Shown here: in pieces, positions 53,216 through 62,948 of the stretch
Layout of the letters: each line of letters begins with the position of its first letter
Numbering within the stretch: position 1 is the stretch's first letter
Assembly: GCF_031599675.1 (NCBI RefSeq)
Contig: NZ_CP134223.1
Span: forward strand, 3,472,001 to 3,536,000
Source: Paenibacillus pedocola
GTDB taxonomy: Bacteria > Bacillota > Bacilli > Paenibacillales > Paenibacillaceae
Direction: 5' to 3'
DNA length: 64,000 bases
Notes under the pieces: model-generated
Told to the model about the DNA's origin: nothing
What the model saw: the letters and a program-made list of their open reading frames with translations, nothing else
Databases searched by the model: none
Position numbers and translations under genes: made by a program

Positions 53216-54598
53216 TTATTTTCGATTCAATTTACTGTGTTTGTATCCGTACAGCCAATAAATCAGCAGGCCGATAATCAGCCAAAGGATAAAGCCGATC
53301 CAAGTCTCTCTGCCCAAATTATACATCAAATACCCGCAGGCTGCTGCACTTAGCAGTGGGATGAACGGTACCCATGGTACTCTAAAGCCTCTTTTAAGGT
53401 CTGGGTGAGTCCGGCGCAGCACAATAACACCGAGTGATACGACCAGAAACGCAAAGAGTGTACCGATACTGGTCAGATTAGCCAGCCGGTCGAGTGGGAC
53501 AAAGCCGGTCAATACCGCGATAATCCCTCCGACCACCCAGGTGCTGCGTACAGGTGTATGAGTCTTCGCATTGACCTTGGATAAAATCTCCGGCAGCAGC
53601 CCGTCCCGTGAGATGGCAAACAAGAGCCGGGTCTGGCCAAACAGCAATACGAGCAGAACCGTTGTCATACCGGCAATAGCGCCAATTGAGATTAATCCGG
53701 CAATCGTATTCTGATTTACGAAACGCAATGCGAAGGAAACCGGATCACTTACATTCAGGCTCTGGTAGGGAACAATACCGGTCAGTACCAGGGAAACAGT
53801 AATATAGAGAACCGTACAGATCGCAAGCGAAGAAATAATACCAATCGGTAAATCCCGCTGCGGACGTTTGACCTCCTCAGCTGCAGTTGACAGGGCATCA
53901 AAGCCGATATAGGCAAAAAATACGGTGGCTGCCCCATTCACAACCCCTTGGAAGCCAAACGGAAGAAATGGTGTCCAGTTTTCCGGTTTCACGTAGAACA
54001 CGCCGGTAAAGATGAACAGAAGCACCACAGATAACTTAATGACAACCATAATAGCATTGAACCGGGCTGTTTCTTTGACCCCGCGGGTTAATAAATAAGA
54101 AATTAGCAAAATAATAATCACAGCGGGTAAATTAATAAAAGTTCCTTTGTCCGCATTATAAGCCCCGGAGAGCGCTGTGGGCAAATGTACTCCGAAACCA
54201 TCCAGGAGTCCCTGGAAATACCCGGACCAACCGCTGCTAACCGCCGCAGCCGCAACTCCATATTCGAGTACCAGATCCCAGCCCAGGATCCAGGCCAGCA
54301 GTTCGCCAAAAGAAACATAGCTGTAAGCATAAGCGCTCCCGGATACCGGAAGTGTAGAGGCGAACTCTGAATAACAGAGTGCTGAAAGCACACAGGCGAA
54401 TCCGGCCAGTACAAAGGATAATACCAGTCCGGGCCCGGCATGCTGTGCAGCTGCAACTCCTGTCATAACAAAAATGCCGGTGCCTATAATCGCTCCTACA
54501 CCGAGTGTAGTGAGATCAAGTGCCCCCAAGGTTTTGCTGAGGTTGCCGGCATTATCACTAAGAGGTGCAACCAGCGGTTTTTTGCGGAATAAATCCAT
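53216..54598 (-). CDS. APC superfamily amino acid permease (YfnA/CAT-like)
   Basis: 460-residue twelve-helix amino acid permease. The helix-1 motif is LGVGAIIGTGIFVMTGVAA near 31-49, typical of the cationic amino acid transporter branch. IGFDALSTAAEEVKRPQRDLPIGI and GMTTVLLVLLFGQTRLLFAISRDGLLPE are conserved elsewhere. AGGAG lies eleven bases before the ATG. Substrate could be Lys, Arg or another amino acid. Confidence 0.92.
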   Translation of the reverse strand: MDLFRKKPLVAPLSDNAGNLSKTLGALDLTTLGVGAIIGTGIFVMTGVAAAQHAGPGLVLSFVLAGFACVLSALCYSEFASTLPVSGSAYAYSYVSFGELLAWILGWDLVLEYGVAAAAVSSGWSGYFQGLLDGFGVHLPTALSGAYNADKGTFINLPAVIIILLISYLLTRGVKETARFNAIMVVIKLSVVLLFIFTGVFYVKPENWTPFLPFGFQGVVNGAATVFFAYIGFDALSTAAEEVKRPQRDLPIGIISSLAICTVLYITVSLVLTGIVPYQSLNVSDPVSFALRFVNQNTIAGLISIGAIAGMTTVLLVLLFGQTRLLFAISRDGLLPEILSKVNAKTHTPVRSTWVVGGIIAVLTGFVPLDRLANLTSIGTLFAFLVVSLGVIVLRRTHPDLKRGFRVPWVPFIPLLSAAACGYLMYNLGRETWIGFILWLIIGLLIYWLYGYKHSKLNRK

Positions 54599-54639
54599 AC
54601 TTCTTTTCGCTCCTGTCGATAGTAGATGTGTGTGCCTTA

Positions 54640-55266
54640 CTAGGGTGAGGTGGTCAGCAATTTGATGCCCAGCCCTACAAAAATAACTCCGGCAGCAAGA
54701 TTGGCGCCCTCTTGCATACGAGGCTTCTCCAAAAACTTACTGCTGAATGCACCTGCAAAATATGCAAGCAGTCCAAAAATCAAAAAAGTCAGAATAATGA
54801 AGACCAGTCCCAGCACTACCATTTGCAGCGGTACAAAGCCATGATCATAATTCACAAATTGCGGCAGAAAGGTGAGAAAGAAAATCGCTACCTTCGGATT
54901 GAGGATATTCATCAAGAGTCCTTTCCGCAGCAGTACACGCTTGTCTTTCTTCTCTCCTGCCTGCAGTACCATTGCCGTTTTGCGGTACTTTAGGGATTTA
55001 AAAGCCAAATTGAACAAATAAACCGCCCCGGCAATCTTGAAAACCGTAAAAAGCACCGGTGACGTAGTCACAATGATCGAGAGCCCAAGTGCAGCGGCCA
55101 GTGTATGTACCGTGTTTCCCAGTGCCAGACCGGCAGCTGTATAAACTCCCGCCCTGCGTCCATTCGTAATCCCCTGAGTCACAGCAAAAATAAGATCCGG
55201 TCCAGGAATCAAAATCAGCAGCACTGCGGCTCCAATAAACAAAAACAAGGTGGATATCGTAAACAT
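54640..55266 (-). CDS. LysE/RhtB family amino acid exporter
   Basis: 208-residue membrane exporter with five to six hydrophobic segments. The signature is ILIPGPDLIFAVTQGITNGRRAGVYTAAGLALG near 18-50, followed by KIAGAVYLFNLAFKSLK and NPKVAIFFLTFLPQFV. The ATG at 55266 has GGGAGAG five bases upstream; an ATG at 55347 would add a non-homologous extension overlapping the next promoter. Exports an unidentified amino acid. Confidence 0.9.
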   Translation of the reverse strand: MFTISTLFLFIGAAVLLILIPGPDLIFAVTQGITNGRRAGVYTAAGLALGNTVHTLAAALGLSIIVTTSPVLFTVFKIAGAVYLFNLAFKSLKYRKTAMVLQAGEKKDKRVLLRKGLLMNILNPKVAIFFLTFLPQFVNYDHGFVPLQMVVLGLVFIILTFLIFGLLAYFAGAFSSKFLEKPRMQEGANLAAGVIFVGLGIKLLTTSP

Positions 55267-55412
55267 AATTCTCTCCCTTCTGCCAAATATTATAGTTAGC
55301 ATGCCCGTTTTCGGGTAATGGATTAAAAACAGGATGCTTGAAAACACTATCCTTAGCGATTATGATGTTTAAGATTGGACACAAAAAATTCAAACTCGGA
55401 GGAGATGTAACA

Positions 55413-56339
55413 ATGGCCCCCCCATTCAAGCCCAATCGTGTCGTGGTTATCGGCACAGGTGCAGTAGGAACGACAACTGCTTATACCCTGCTTCTACGCA
55501 GACGCATGCAAGAATTGGTACTCATAGATGTTAATCATCAGAAAGCACTTGGTGAAGCACTGGACATGAACCACGGCATGCCTTTTGTCGGCGGTGTGAA
55601 GCTATGGGCAGGTACCTACGAAGATTGCCGGGAAGCGGATATTATCATTGTAACCGCCGGTGCATCCCAAAAGCCTGGTGAGACCCGAATCGATCTTCTG
55701 CGCAAAAACATCTCGATCTTTAAAGACATCATCCAAAAAATTACGAAATACAACCAGCACGCCATTCTGCTGATTGCAACGAACCCGGTCGATATCCTGG
55801 CTTACGCCACCCTGAAAATCAGCGGCTTCGACCGCAGACGCGTCATCGGCTCCGGTACAGTGCTCGATAGTGCACGATTCCGTTATCTGATCGGGAAGCA
55901 TAAAGAAATCGATCCGCGCAGCATTCACGGTCAAATTATCGGTGAACATGGAGATTCCGAGCTTCCGGTATGGAGCTTGTCCAATGTCGCCGGAATTGAT
56001 CTCGGCTTCGACGAAGCCGAACGCCAGGAAATCTTCGAAGACACCAAAAACGCCGCTTACGAAATAATCGATGCCAAAGGTTCTACTTCTTACGCAATTG
56101 CGCTGGCACTTGACCGTATTGTCGTCTCTATCCTGGACAATGAAGGCGCTGTGCTCAACGTCTCCACCCTTCTCAACAACTATAACGGGGTCTCGGATGT
56201 GTTCCTGGGTGCTCCATGTGTGGTTGACCGCTCCGGAGTACGCGAAGTCCTTGATTTGCCGCTCAGTGAGGAAGAACAGGCATTGTTCCGGAAATCGGGA
56301 GAAAAACTCAAGGCGGAAATCTCCAAGCTTGAACTCTAA
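55413..56339 (+). CDS. ldh: L-lactate dehydrogenase
   Basis: 308-residue NAD-dependent LDH that reduces pyruvate to L-lactate. The dinucleotide motif is GTGAVGTTTAY near 13-23, Asp at VLIDVN. Substrate-loop Arg is in QKPGETRIDLL and NPVDILAYATLKISG follows. The catalytic His is in GEHGDSELP. The ATG at 55413 is chosen for GGAGG ten bases upstream; 25 more codons are open upstream without one. LDH and malate dehydrogenase share this fold; the loop sequence (QKPGETR) supports LDH. Confidence 0.93.
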   Translation: MAPPFKPNRVVVIGTGAVGTTTAYTLLLRRRMQELVLIDVNHQKALGEALDMNHGMPFVGGVKLWAGTYEDCREADIIIVTAGASQKPGETRIDLLRKNISIFKDIIQKITKYNQHAILLIATNPVDILAYATLKISGFDRRRVIGSGTVLDSARFRYLIGKHKEIDPRSIHGQIIGEHGDSELPVWSLSNVAGIDLGFDEAERQEIFEDTKNAAYEIIDAKGSTSYAIALALDRIVVSILDNEGAVLNVSTLLNNYNGVSDVFLGAPCVVDRSGVREVLDLPLSEEEQALFRKSGEKLKAEISKLEL

Positions 56340-56367
56340 ACAAAAGTGTTTATGCATAAACACAGGG

Positions 56368-56412
56368 CTATCTTCTGGCCGCTTCACACGACCAGGGGAT
56401 AGCTTTTGTTCT
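56368..56412 (+). terminator. Terminator of the ldh gene
   Basis: GCTATC...CTGG pairs with CCAG...GATAGC, followed by TTTTGTT, 28 bases after the stop. Confidence 0.82.
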
Positions 56413-56586
56413 GTGGAGCTGCACACAAAAGAAACCGTCCTTCGAGTGTATGGCATACCACCACTGCTAAAGGACGGAGTTTACTCACCATGTCATCTTG
56501 ATAATATAACATGAAACATTTTTGCCTGACAATGATAATAGTATCTTGGTTGCAATTAACATTCCGCTTGAATGAGAGAAGGAAAA

Positions 56587-56632
56587 ATGATCCGCAGACT
56601 GGCGCATTTGCTCCAGCTTGCGGATCATTTCT
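56587..56632 (-). terminator. Terminator of the glycosidase gene
   Basis: On the minus strand TGATCCGCA pairs with TGCGGATCA and runs into TTTTTCC. The gap 56340-56635 holds this, the ldh terminator and nothing else I can name. Confidence 0.8.
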
Positions 56633-56635
56633 GCA

Positions 56636-57607
56636 TTATCTGATGACAGGGCGTTTGTAATATTCCCGCAAAACTTGCTCTGCTTCTTTACCATAGATGT
56701 CAAAACCGACATTGGAAGAGGCTTCCTCAGCCTTATACAAGCGAGTGCTCCAGTCCCACCAGAAGAATCCCGCAAACCAGGGTTCGTCCCAGAACGTTTC
56801 AAGCGCCGAGCGGTAAAAATTCGCCTGCTCCTCTTCGGAAGCGGGAAGTTCTTTATGCGTAAAGTCCCATGGCATAGTAGCGCAGCCAACCGCGCTGCGG
56901 CAGCCGATTTCAATAAAGACCAGCGGCTTGCCGAACCGCTCAGCCAATGCCCTCAGCCGCGGCTTCTGTTCCTCCCAGGCCAGGCGCATGTTCTCATAGG
57001 AATCACCCGGAACGGAGGCTACCGGATAATAGGCGCTTGTTCCAATATAGTCCACAGCATCAAGCCATTCGATGCCCTCCTCTTTGCCGTGATTCGCATT
57101 GTATACGATCGGACCGGTATATAAGCTTTTAACCTCACCTATTAAATGTCGCCACTCTGTTTCCCTTGACTCTGTCGCCACCATTTCACAGCCGATACAG
57201 AACATCTCACATTCAAGCTCCTCTGCCAGCTCTGCGTAATGCTTGATGAAATTCGTATAGGATTTAAACCAGGCTTCCCAGTAACTGTCCCCTTCCTCGG
57301 GAAAACCGATCCGCGCTCTCCAGATGCCGTCCCTTGAATTTACTACCGGCTTCAGGCATACCTTCAGCCCCAGCTCCTTCGCCAGACGCACAGCATGCTC
57401 AATATCCCGGTCAGTCATCGTATATCCGTAATCAAAATAAATATTTGTTGAATGCACCGTATCTTGCCATGTCCAGAAGGATAAAGCAATCCATTCACTT
57501 CCGGTCTCTGCCAGTTTACGCAGTGAATCCTCCGCATATGGCTGTCTAAACGCCCCTCGCGTTGATTCCCAGCCATAGGTCATTCCTTTAAAAAACAGTT
57601 CTTTCAC
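56636..57607 (-). CDS. GH113-like glycoside hydrolase
   Basis: 323-residue (beta/alpha)8 glycosidase with no signal peptide, so probably cytoplasmic. It resembles GH113 beta-mannanases or mannosidases: KGMTYGWESTRGAF at the N-terminus, candidate acid/base Glu141 in CIGCEM and nucleophile Glu233 in FIEIGCRS. W residues near the ends of strands (FGFFWWDWSTRLY) suit the sugar subsites. Start is GTG at 57607 with AGGAGG eight bases upstream. Substrate is not proven. Confidence 0.85.
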   Translation of the reverse strand: MKELFFKGMTYGWESTRGAFRQPYAEDSLRKLAETGSEWIALSFWTWQDTVHSTNIYFDYGYTMTDRDIEHAVRLAKELGLKVCLKPVVNSRDGIWRARIGFPEEGDSYWEAWFKSYTNFIKHYAELAEELECEMFCIGCEMVATESRETEWRHLIGEVKSLYTGPIVYNANHGKEEGIEWLDAVDYIGTSAYYPVASVPGDSYENMRLAWEEQKPRLRALAERFGKPLVFIEIGCRSAVGCATMPWDFTHKELPASEEEQANFYRSALETFWDEPWFAGFFWWDWSTRLYKAEEASSNVGFDIYGKEAEQVLREYYKRPVIR

Positions 57608-57773
57608 AGTCCAGTCCTCCTATTAAATGATCGTAACTTGCTTCTCTCAACGCTGCTTATAATAAAAGTTTTTATACCTATCTTTTGTTAGGATAATTCA
57701 AAAACAATGTAATAACAAGTTATTTATTTATGAATTATGAGAAAGGCTAATGCAGCAATAATGTAAAGACAAA

Positions 57774-57806
57774 AAAAGCCGGCGAACTGTTTAGTCCGTC
57801 GGCTGT
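57774..57806 (-). terminator. Terminator of the tyrosine recombinase gene
   Basis: On the minus strand AGCCGACGGACT pairs with AGTTCGCCGGCT and is followed by TTTTTTTGTC. Confidence 0.85.
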
Positions 57807-57837
57807 TCCGAGATAAGTTAACATAACTTAGATTATG

Positions 57838-58770
57838 TTACTTTGATGCTGAGTCTTCCATCATTGGCATGCTGATTTGCAGTTTGGCCATCGCTTCTTC
57901 TTTCTCGCGGCTCGTAATATGTGTATACACTGTTGTCGTTTGAATAGACGAATGACCCAGCAGCTCCTGAACCGTACGCAGATCCGCCCCTTTGCGCAGC
58001 AGCATAGTAGCGAAGGAATGCCGCAGCTTGTGACTTGAATAGGGCCGGCGGTGCGCCTCAGGTACACCATTCTGGAACCGTCCAAATGTATCGGCTGCGA
58101 TCCCCTGGATACCACGGATGGAGAGCCTCCGGCCTTTTTGGGAAATGAACATCGCTTCCTCTTTGCTGCGCCACGGGGTTAGCCGCTCTTTCATTGCCTG
58201 CTCCAGATAAGGGGCTACATCCTCCGGAACCGGAACATTGCGCCATTTCCGCCCTTTCCCGAATACACGGAGTAAGCGGCGTTCCGCGTTGTAATCACTC
58301 AGATTAAGCGTATGAACCTCCCCTACCCGCAGTCCCATATAGGACATGAGTAAAAAGACAGCCAGATTGCGGCTGCGGTATTTGCCGTTTATAGCAGATA
58401 AAAACCGCTGCAGGTCGCCTTCATCCAAATAGACAGGTTCACGGTTCTTTTCAGTTTTGGACTTCTTGATGCCTGCCGCCGGATTGACACTAAGCAGCTC
58501 AAGCTCAATCAGTGCTTTGAACAGGCAGTTAATCGAGGCATGTTTGCGGTTACGTGTAGCATCACTCACCCCTCGTTCACGTACAGAAGTCAGGTAGGAA
58601 ACGACATGAAGTTTTTTGACGGATTCAAGCGGCTTGGAGTTTAGGCCCTCCAGGAACTCGCGTACATCGGCCAGATAGGATTTCTGTGTATATGCTGTAT
58701 AACCGGCATCCTTCATCCAGATCAGAAAAGCCTCCAGCTCTTCCTCATAGTCTGATTCTGAATTATTCAT
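57838..58770 (-). CDS. Tyrosine recombinase (XerC-like)
   Basis: 310-residue site-specific recombinase. The N-terminal SAM-like domain (FLIWMKDAGYTAYTQKSYLADVREF) is followed by the catalytic domain with Arg in MGLRVGEVHTL, HxxR in SHKLRHSFATMLL, His in LGHSSIQTTT, and nucleophile Tyr in VYTHITSREKE. All key residues are present. The ATG at 58770 is taken with GGGGG about six bases upstream. No integrase-like neighbours, att repeat or phage genes flank it, so it may be a chromosome-resolving or orphan recombinase. Confidence 0.88.
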   Translation of the reverse strand: MNNSESDYEEELEAFLIWMKDAGYTAYTQKSYLADVREFLEGLNSKPLESVKKLHVVSYLTSVRERGVSDATRNRKHASINCLFKALIELELLSVNPAAGIKKSKTEKNREPVYLDEGDLQRFLSAINGKYRSRNLAVFLLMSYMGLRVGEVHTLNLSDYNAERRLLRVFGKGRKWRNVPVPEDVAPYLEQAMKERLTPWRSKEEAMFISQKGRRLSIRGIQGIAADTFGRFQNGVPEAHRRPYSSHKLRHSFATMLLRKGADLRTVQELLGHSSIQTTTVYTHITSREKEEAMAKLQISMPMMEDSASK

Positions 58771-58858
58771 CACTATCCCCCATTTCCGAAATCCTATTGT
58801 ACCATAGACACAATCCCTGTAAAATCAATTCTCTATCCTATTTCACCTTACGTGAATC

Positions 58859-59770
58859 TCAGCTGTTGGCCGCCTCTTCCCGCCACTTGAGAGCATGTGT
58901 CTGAACTATATTTAAGAATTCATTAAGTGCAGGTGAAATCCATTTTTTGTGATGATAGACGATTTGAGTGGCTACACGCTGTGCTTCGTCATTCCAATTC
59001 AGCCGGGCCAGCTTACCCTCTGCCAGCTCACTTCTCACCGTTATCAGCGGCAGGAAGGAGATCCCCAGTCCCGACATCACACACTGCTTAATCGCTTCAA
59101 TACTCCAAAATTCCAGATTCGGATCGGGAAATACGCCGTGACTGTTCAAATGACGTTCAAAAAGTGTCCGGTAGGTGCAGCCCGTCTCGGTATGGAGAAT
59201 GGTTTCATTTTTTAGATCCGTCGGTTCAACCTCCGCCGCATTTATTAGCGGGTGATTCAGCGGCGCTATCATGGTCATGGCCTCATGAATCAGCGTTTCA
59301 CATTGTAAATCCTTATACTCCGTCTCCGGCTGAAGCAGAAAAGCAAGGTCAAGCTCACCTGTACGGACAAAATCGGTCAGCTCCCAGCAAGCGCCGGGCT
59401 TCAGCGTAATCTGAACCTGCGGATGACTGCCGCGGAATTCCTTAATAATTCCCGGCAGCCGGAAGGCCGCCAGCGATTCAGGCGCACCAATGCGCAGGAC
59501 ACCGGACAGCTCCGTCTCTGAGCGCAGCGCATCGCGCGCCAGCGAATGCATCCGCGAGATTTCCTGCGCATAGGGTAGTAAGCGGCGTCCGGCATCGGTG
59601 AGCATGATTTTTTTGCCGATCCGGTCAAATAAAGGCTGGCCGAGCTCAGCCTCCAGGGACTGGATCTGTGCTGTAATACTGGACTGGGCATAGTCCAGCT
59701 TCTGGGCGGCCCGCGTGAAACTGCCAGCTTCCACTACAACCAGGAATGTGAATAAATGCCGTGATTCCAT
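58859..59770 (-). CDS. LysR family transcriptional regulator
   Basis: 303-residue LysR-type regulator. The winged helix is at the N-terminus: TRAAQKLDYAQSSITAQIQSLEAELGQPLF near 19-48, followed by RIGKKIMLTDAGRRL. The effector domain begins at LSGVLRIGAPESLAAF. It is transcribed divergently from the APC permease with 133 bases between. This arrangement implies it controls that gene; effector unknown. Confidence 0.92.
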   Translation of the reverse strand: MESRHLFTFLVVVEAGSFTRAAQKLDYAQSSITAQIQSLEAELGQPLFDRIGKKIMLTDAGRRLLPYAQEISRMHSLARDALRSETELSGVLRIGAPESLAAFRLPGIIKEFRGSHPQVQITLKPGACWELTDFVRTGELDLAFLLQPETEYKDLQCETLIHEAMTMIAPLNHPLINAAEVEPTDLKNETILHTETGCTYRTLFERHLNSHGVFPDPNLEFWSIEAIKQCVMSGLGISFLPLITVRSELAEGKLARLNWNDEAQRVATQIVYHHKKWISPALNEFLNIVQTHALKWREEAANS

Positions 59771-59903
59771 AGAACGTTCATACCCTCCCCTGATTCATGT
59801 TATTATCGGTATTTTGAATGGATAGTATTTAATAATTCCGTTTTTCCAATGGATTCATTATCTGATACTCTATACTTAAATACAAGGAAAGCGGGACTAT
59901 TAT

Positions 59904-61217
59904 ATGAAGGAAAATCATTCACTGAAGCGTAATATAGGGATGCCGCAGGCAATTGCCCTTTACATCGGCGCCGTCCTTGGATCGGGGGTACTGATTGTAC
60001 CCGGTCTGGCGGCGGAAATGTCCGGCCCGGCTTCCTTGCTGGCCTGGGGGTTCATGACCCTGCTCATTCTGCCCCTGGCGTTGTCTATGGGACTGCTCTC
60101 CGCCAAATTCCCGAACGCAGGCGGGGTGTCGTATTTCGTCACTTTGGCCTTCGGCCCGAAAGCCGGGAGCCTGGTCGGTTGGTTCTTTCTGATGTCCGTT
60201 CCGATCGGCGGGCCGGTAGCTGCTCTGACTGGAGCCGGTTATATGACAGCAGCCCTTGGATGGGGTGACGGCGCAAGAATTGCGATTGCTGCAGGCATGC
60301 TGGCCATCGGACTGATCACGAACTGGATCGGCATGCAGGTAGCGGGCAAAGTACAGATCGCTGTCGTAATCGCCATTATTGCCGTATTGGTCTTCTCCTT
60401 CGCCGCAGCACTTCCGCGGATGGAAAGTGCACATTTCACACCCTTTATGCCTCACGGCTGGACCAGTATCGGGCAGTCGGCAGCCATTCTTTTCTGGTGC
60501 TTTATCGGCTGGGAAGCAGTATCGCATCTGTCTGAAGAATTTAAGGACCCGCAGCGTGCCGCGGTTAAAGGCGTCACAATTGCCGCCATTATCGTCGGAG
60601 TCCTCTACTTCCTGTCGGCCCTGGCCACCGTCGGCACCCAAAGTTACCTCCGGGGCGGAGCAGACTCCTCGCTGGTCTGGATCATCAGCCAGCCGCTGGG
60701 TTCATGGGGCGGATTCATAGCGGGGCTAACGGGGCTGTTCATCTGTACAGCCACGATTATTGCTTATACCGGTGCAGCTTCACGTGTGGCTTTCGCGTTG
60801 TCCCGTCAAGGTTATGCCCCGAAATGGATGGGCCGTTTATCGGAGCGGTATCAAACACCTACCGGGGCTATCGGTTTTTTGCTGGCCTGTTTTGCAGCCG
60901 TATTATTCCTGTATGGCAGTGGTCTATTGTCCATTACAACCTTGATCCAGTTTCCGAATGCCACTTTCATTTTGACCTATATCGGCGGCTGCGCTGCTGG
61001 CATCCGGCTGCTCAAAGGCCACCGTCCCGGTGTCATAATCAGCTGGATTTCTTTTGCGGCTACGGTGGCTGTGTTCCCTTTTACCGGCTGGGCGATTGGC
61101 TATCCGCTGGTCATCACTGCGGTTTTCATAATTATTGTCTTACTAAGAAATAAACATGCTTCTATTGCTGACCTGTCTGAGGTAAATACCCAGCAGGAGA
61201 AGTCCAAAGTAATCTAA
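59904..61217 (+). CDS. APC superfamily amino acid transporter (YjeH-like)
   Basis: 437-residue membrane transporter, about twelve helices. The helix-1 motif is YIGAVLGSGVLIVPGLAAEMSGP near 16-38; FWCFIGWEAVSHLSEEFKDPQRAAVKGV is the diagnostic helix-6 region of the YjeH (methionine/branched-chain amino acid exporter) branch. AAGGAAAG lies upstream of the ATG. Divergent LysR gene at 58859 probably regulates it. Direction is inferred from the family. Confidence 0.88.
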   Translation: MKENHSLKRNIGMPQAIALYIGAVLGSGVLIVPGLAAEMSGPASLLAWGFMTLLILPLALSMGLLSAKFPNAGGVSYFVTLAFGPKAGSLVGWFFLMSVPIGGPVAALTGAGYMTAALGWGDGARIAIAAGMLAIGLITNWIGMQVAGKVQIAVVIAIIAVLVFSFAAALPRMESAHFTPFMPHGWTSIGQSAAILFWCFIGWEAVSHLSEEFKDPQRAAVKGVTIAAIIVGVLYFLSALATVGTQSYLRGGADSSLVWIISQPLGSWGGFIAGLTGLFICTATIIAYTGAASRVAFALSRQGYAPKWMGRLSERYQTPTGAIGFLLACFAAVLFLYGSGLLSITTLIQFPNATFILTYIGGCAAGIRLLKGHRPGVIISWISFAATVAVFPFTGWAIGYPLVITAVFIIIVLLRNKHASIADLSEVNTQQEKSKVI

Positions 61218-61247
61218 AAATACACAAACCCGGTTATCTCATACAAA

Positions 61248-61290
61248 CAGGCCGCGTCGTCCTTAACGTTCAAGGATAACGCGGCCTATT
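61248..61290. terminator. Terminator between the APC gene and the broken lipoprotein
   Basis: AGGCCGCGT and ACGCGGCCT flank GTCCTT/AAGGAT. It lies between converging genes and has T-rich flanks on both sides. Confidence 0.75.
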
Positions 61291-61764
61291 CTCTTTTCCA
61301 TCCTCGAATTTCCACGGCAAAAACAGCTGAGGTCTGATTAAGTGTGTACTTGCCGTCTCCGGTCGTCCATGTCGCAAAATAAGTGTAATAATATACTCCA
61401 CTCTCTTTAGGAGCTGCAAACCCGCCTTCTGATAAGAGTACGGCTTCGTACGAGTTGTCGTCCTTCATCTCTGCTACATTAACCTTGGATGGCTGGGGCT
61501 GATAATCAAGTAGTAATCACGGCAGCCCAGATAATCACAGCAATAACTGTCTTGGACTACAGGAATTTCTGCAGCCCCGGCTATTACTTTGGGTAGCGGA
61601 GGCTGTCCCCTGTATGTAATTTCCGCCTTTGGCTCATCCTTTAGTTCAGGCATTTCCGTTTTCTCTGCGATGGTTTCGGTCATAGGTTGCCCGCTGCAGC
61701 CAGCCAACAATAAGAATAGTACGGCCACAGCTGCTAATTTCCGGCCGATTATCATAGTAATCAC
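61286..61764 (-). pseudogene. Lipoprotein gene disrupted by a frameshift
   Basis: A lipoprotein frame starts at 61764 (lipobox LAGC, Cys near 23; PKAEITYRGQPPLPKVIAGAAEI). It runs through QDSYCCDYLGCRDYYL and stops at 61474 in a short nonsense tail. A second frame, shifted, resumes near 61510-61530 with DYQPQPSKVNVAEMKDDNSYE. It reads to a plausible end at 61286 with GVYYYTYFATWTTGDGKYTL. The two halves look like one protein of about 150 residues. Repeated GATTAT/GATTAC words at the break suggest a deletion between short repeats. The gene is probably dead. Confidence 0.65.
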
Positions 61765-61933
61765 CTCACCTCAACATAAACGCAAAATATGGAAAAATGT
61801 TGCTGACACTCTAAATTCTCAGCCCGGCTGTTATGCCTAAAATCAAAGAATCCATGGTTTCAGAAAGTATAAATATGGTTATGGATTGGAGAGAGTCTAC
61901 CTATATTCAGATAAAAGGAGAGATACACTTACT

Positions 61934-62881
61934 ATGTCAGATAAAAAGATCATTCTAGAGCCTGCCGCCCTAAAATTTGCCAATGACAACGCGGAGCCCC
62001 CTTTTCTGCCCGATCTGGGTCCGGAAAAAGGCCGTGAGACTGTTAATAGCGTACAATCCGGCGACATTTATAAGCCAGAGGCTGACATTCAGGATCTTAC
62101 GGTCACTGGTGGTCCCGGTGGTGAGGTGCGGGTGCGAATTCTCCGTCCGCAGAATACATCTGGCGATGCTCTCCCTGTAATTCTGTATATCCATGGCGCA
62201 GGCTGGGTATTCGGCAACAGCCATACCCATGACCGGCTCATCCGTGAACTGGCTGTCGGTGCTGAAGCAGCTGTAGTATTCCCGGAATACAGCCTCTCTC
62301 CGGAAGCCAAATATCCAACTGCTATCGAAGAAATCTATGCCGTGCTGGAATGGATTGCCCGGGACGGCGCTGAGTACGGACTGGACAGCGGAAAATTGAC
62401 GGTAGCCGGTGACAGTGTCGGCGGTAACATGACAGCGGCCATTACACTGATGGCAAAAGAACGCAGCGGGCCGAAGATCGCCAAGCAGCTGCTCTTCTAT
62501 CCGGTTACGGATGCCTCATTTGATACCGAATCCTATCACTTGTTCGCCGAGGGATATTTCCTCCAGCGGACAGGCATGCAGTGGTTCTGGGATCAGTACA
62601 CTACTAGTCCCGAGGAACGCGCACAAATCACTGCCTCCCCTCTCCGTGCTAGTCTCGAGCAGCTTAGCGGTCTGCCGGAAGCCCTGATCATTACCGGAGA
62701 AGCAGATGTACTCCGCGATGAGGGCGAAGCCTATGCCAATAAATTGCGTGAAGCTGGTGTGGCCGTAACGGCTGTGCGTTTCCAGGGTATCATCCATGAT
62801 TTTGTTATGCTGAATGCACTGGCGGATACAGAGGCCAAAAAAGGCGCGTTGCTGCTGGCAACCGCTTGGCTGAAGCAATAA
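61934..62881 (+). CDS. Alpha/beta hydrolase (HSL-type esterase/lipase)
   Basis: 315-residue carboxylesterase of the hormone-sensitive lipase group. The oxyanion motif is HGAGWVFG, from the HGGG-type family motif. The nucleophile Ser lies in VAGDSVGGNMT, Asp in TGEADVLRDEGE and His in GIIHDFVML. The ATG at 61934 follows an AAGGAGA about twelve bases upstream; an upstream ATG at 61886 lacks one. Cytoplasmic, no signal peptide. Natural ester unknown. Confidence 0.92.
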   Translation: MSDKKIILEPAALKFANDNAEPPFLPDLGPEKGRETVNSVQSGDIYKPEADIQDLTVTGGPGGEVRVRILRPQNTSGDALPVILYIHGAGWVFGNSHTHDRLIRELAVGAEAAVVFPEYSLSPEAKYPTAIEEIYAVLEWIARDGAEYGLDSGKLTVAGDSVGGNMTAAITLMAKERSGPKIAKQLLFYPVTDASFDTESYHLFAEGYFLQRTGMQWFWDQYTTSPEERAQITASPLRASLEQLSGLPEALIITGEADVLRDEGEAYANKLREAGVAVTAVRFQGIIHDFVMLNALADTEAKKGALLLATAWLKQ

Positions 62882-62906
62882 ATCCTGTCACTACAGATTA
62901 TAATAG

Positions 62907-62948
62907 CCTGGCCAGCCCGGAATTCTCCGAGGCTGACCAGGTTTTTTA
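62907..62948 (+). terminator. Terminator of the esterase gene
   Basis: CCTGGCCAGCC pairs with GGCTGACCAGG and is followed by TTTTTTAG. Confidence 0.9.
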
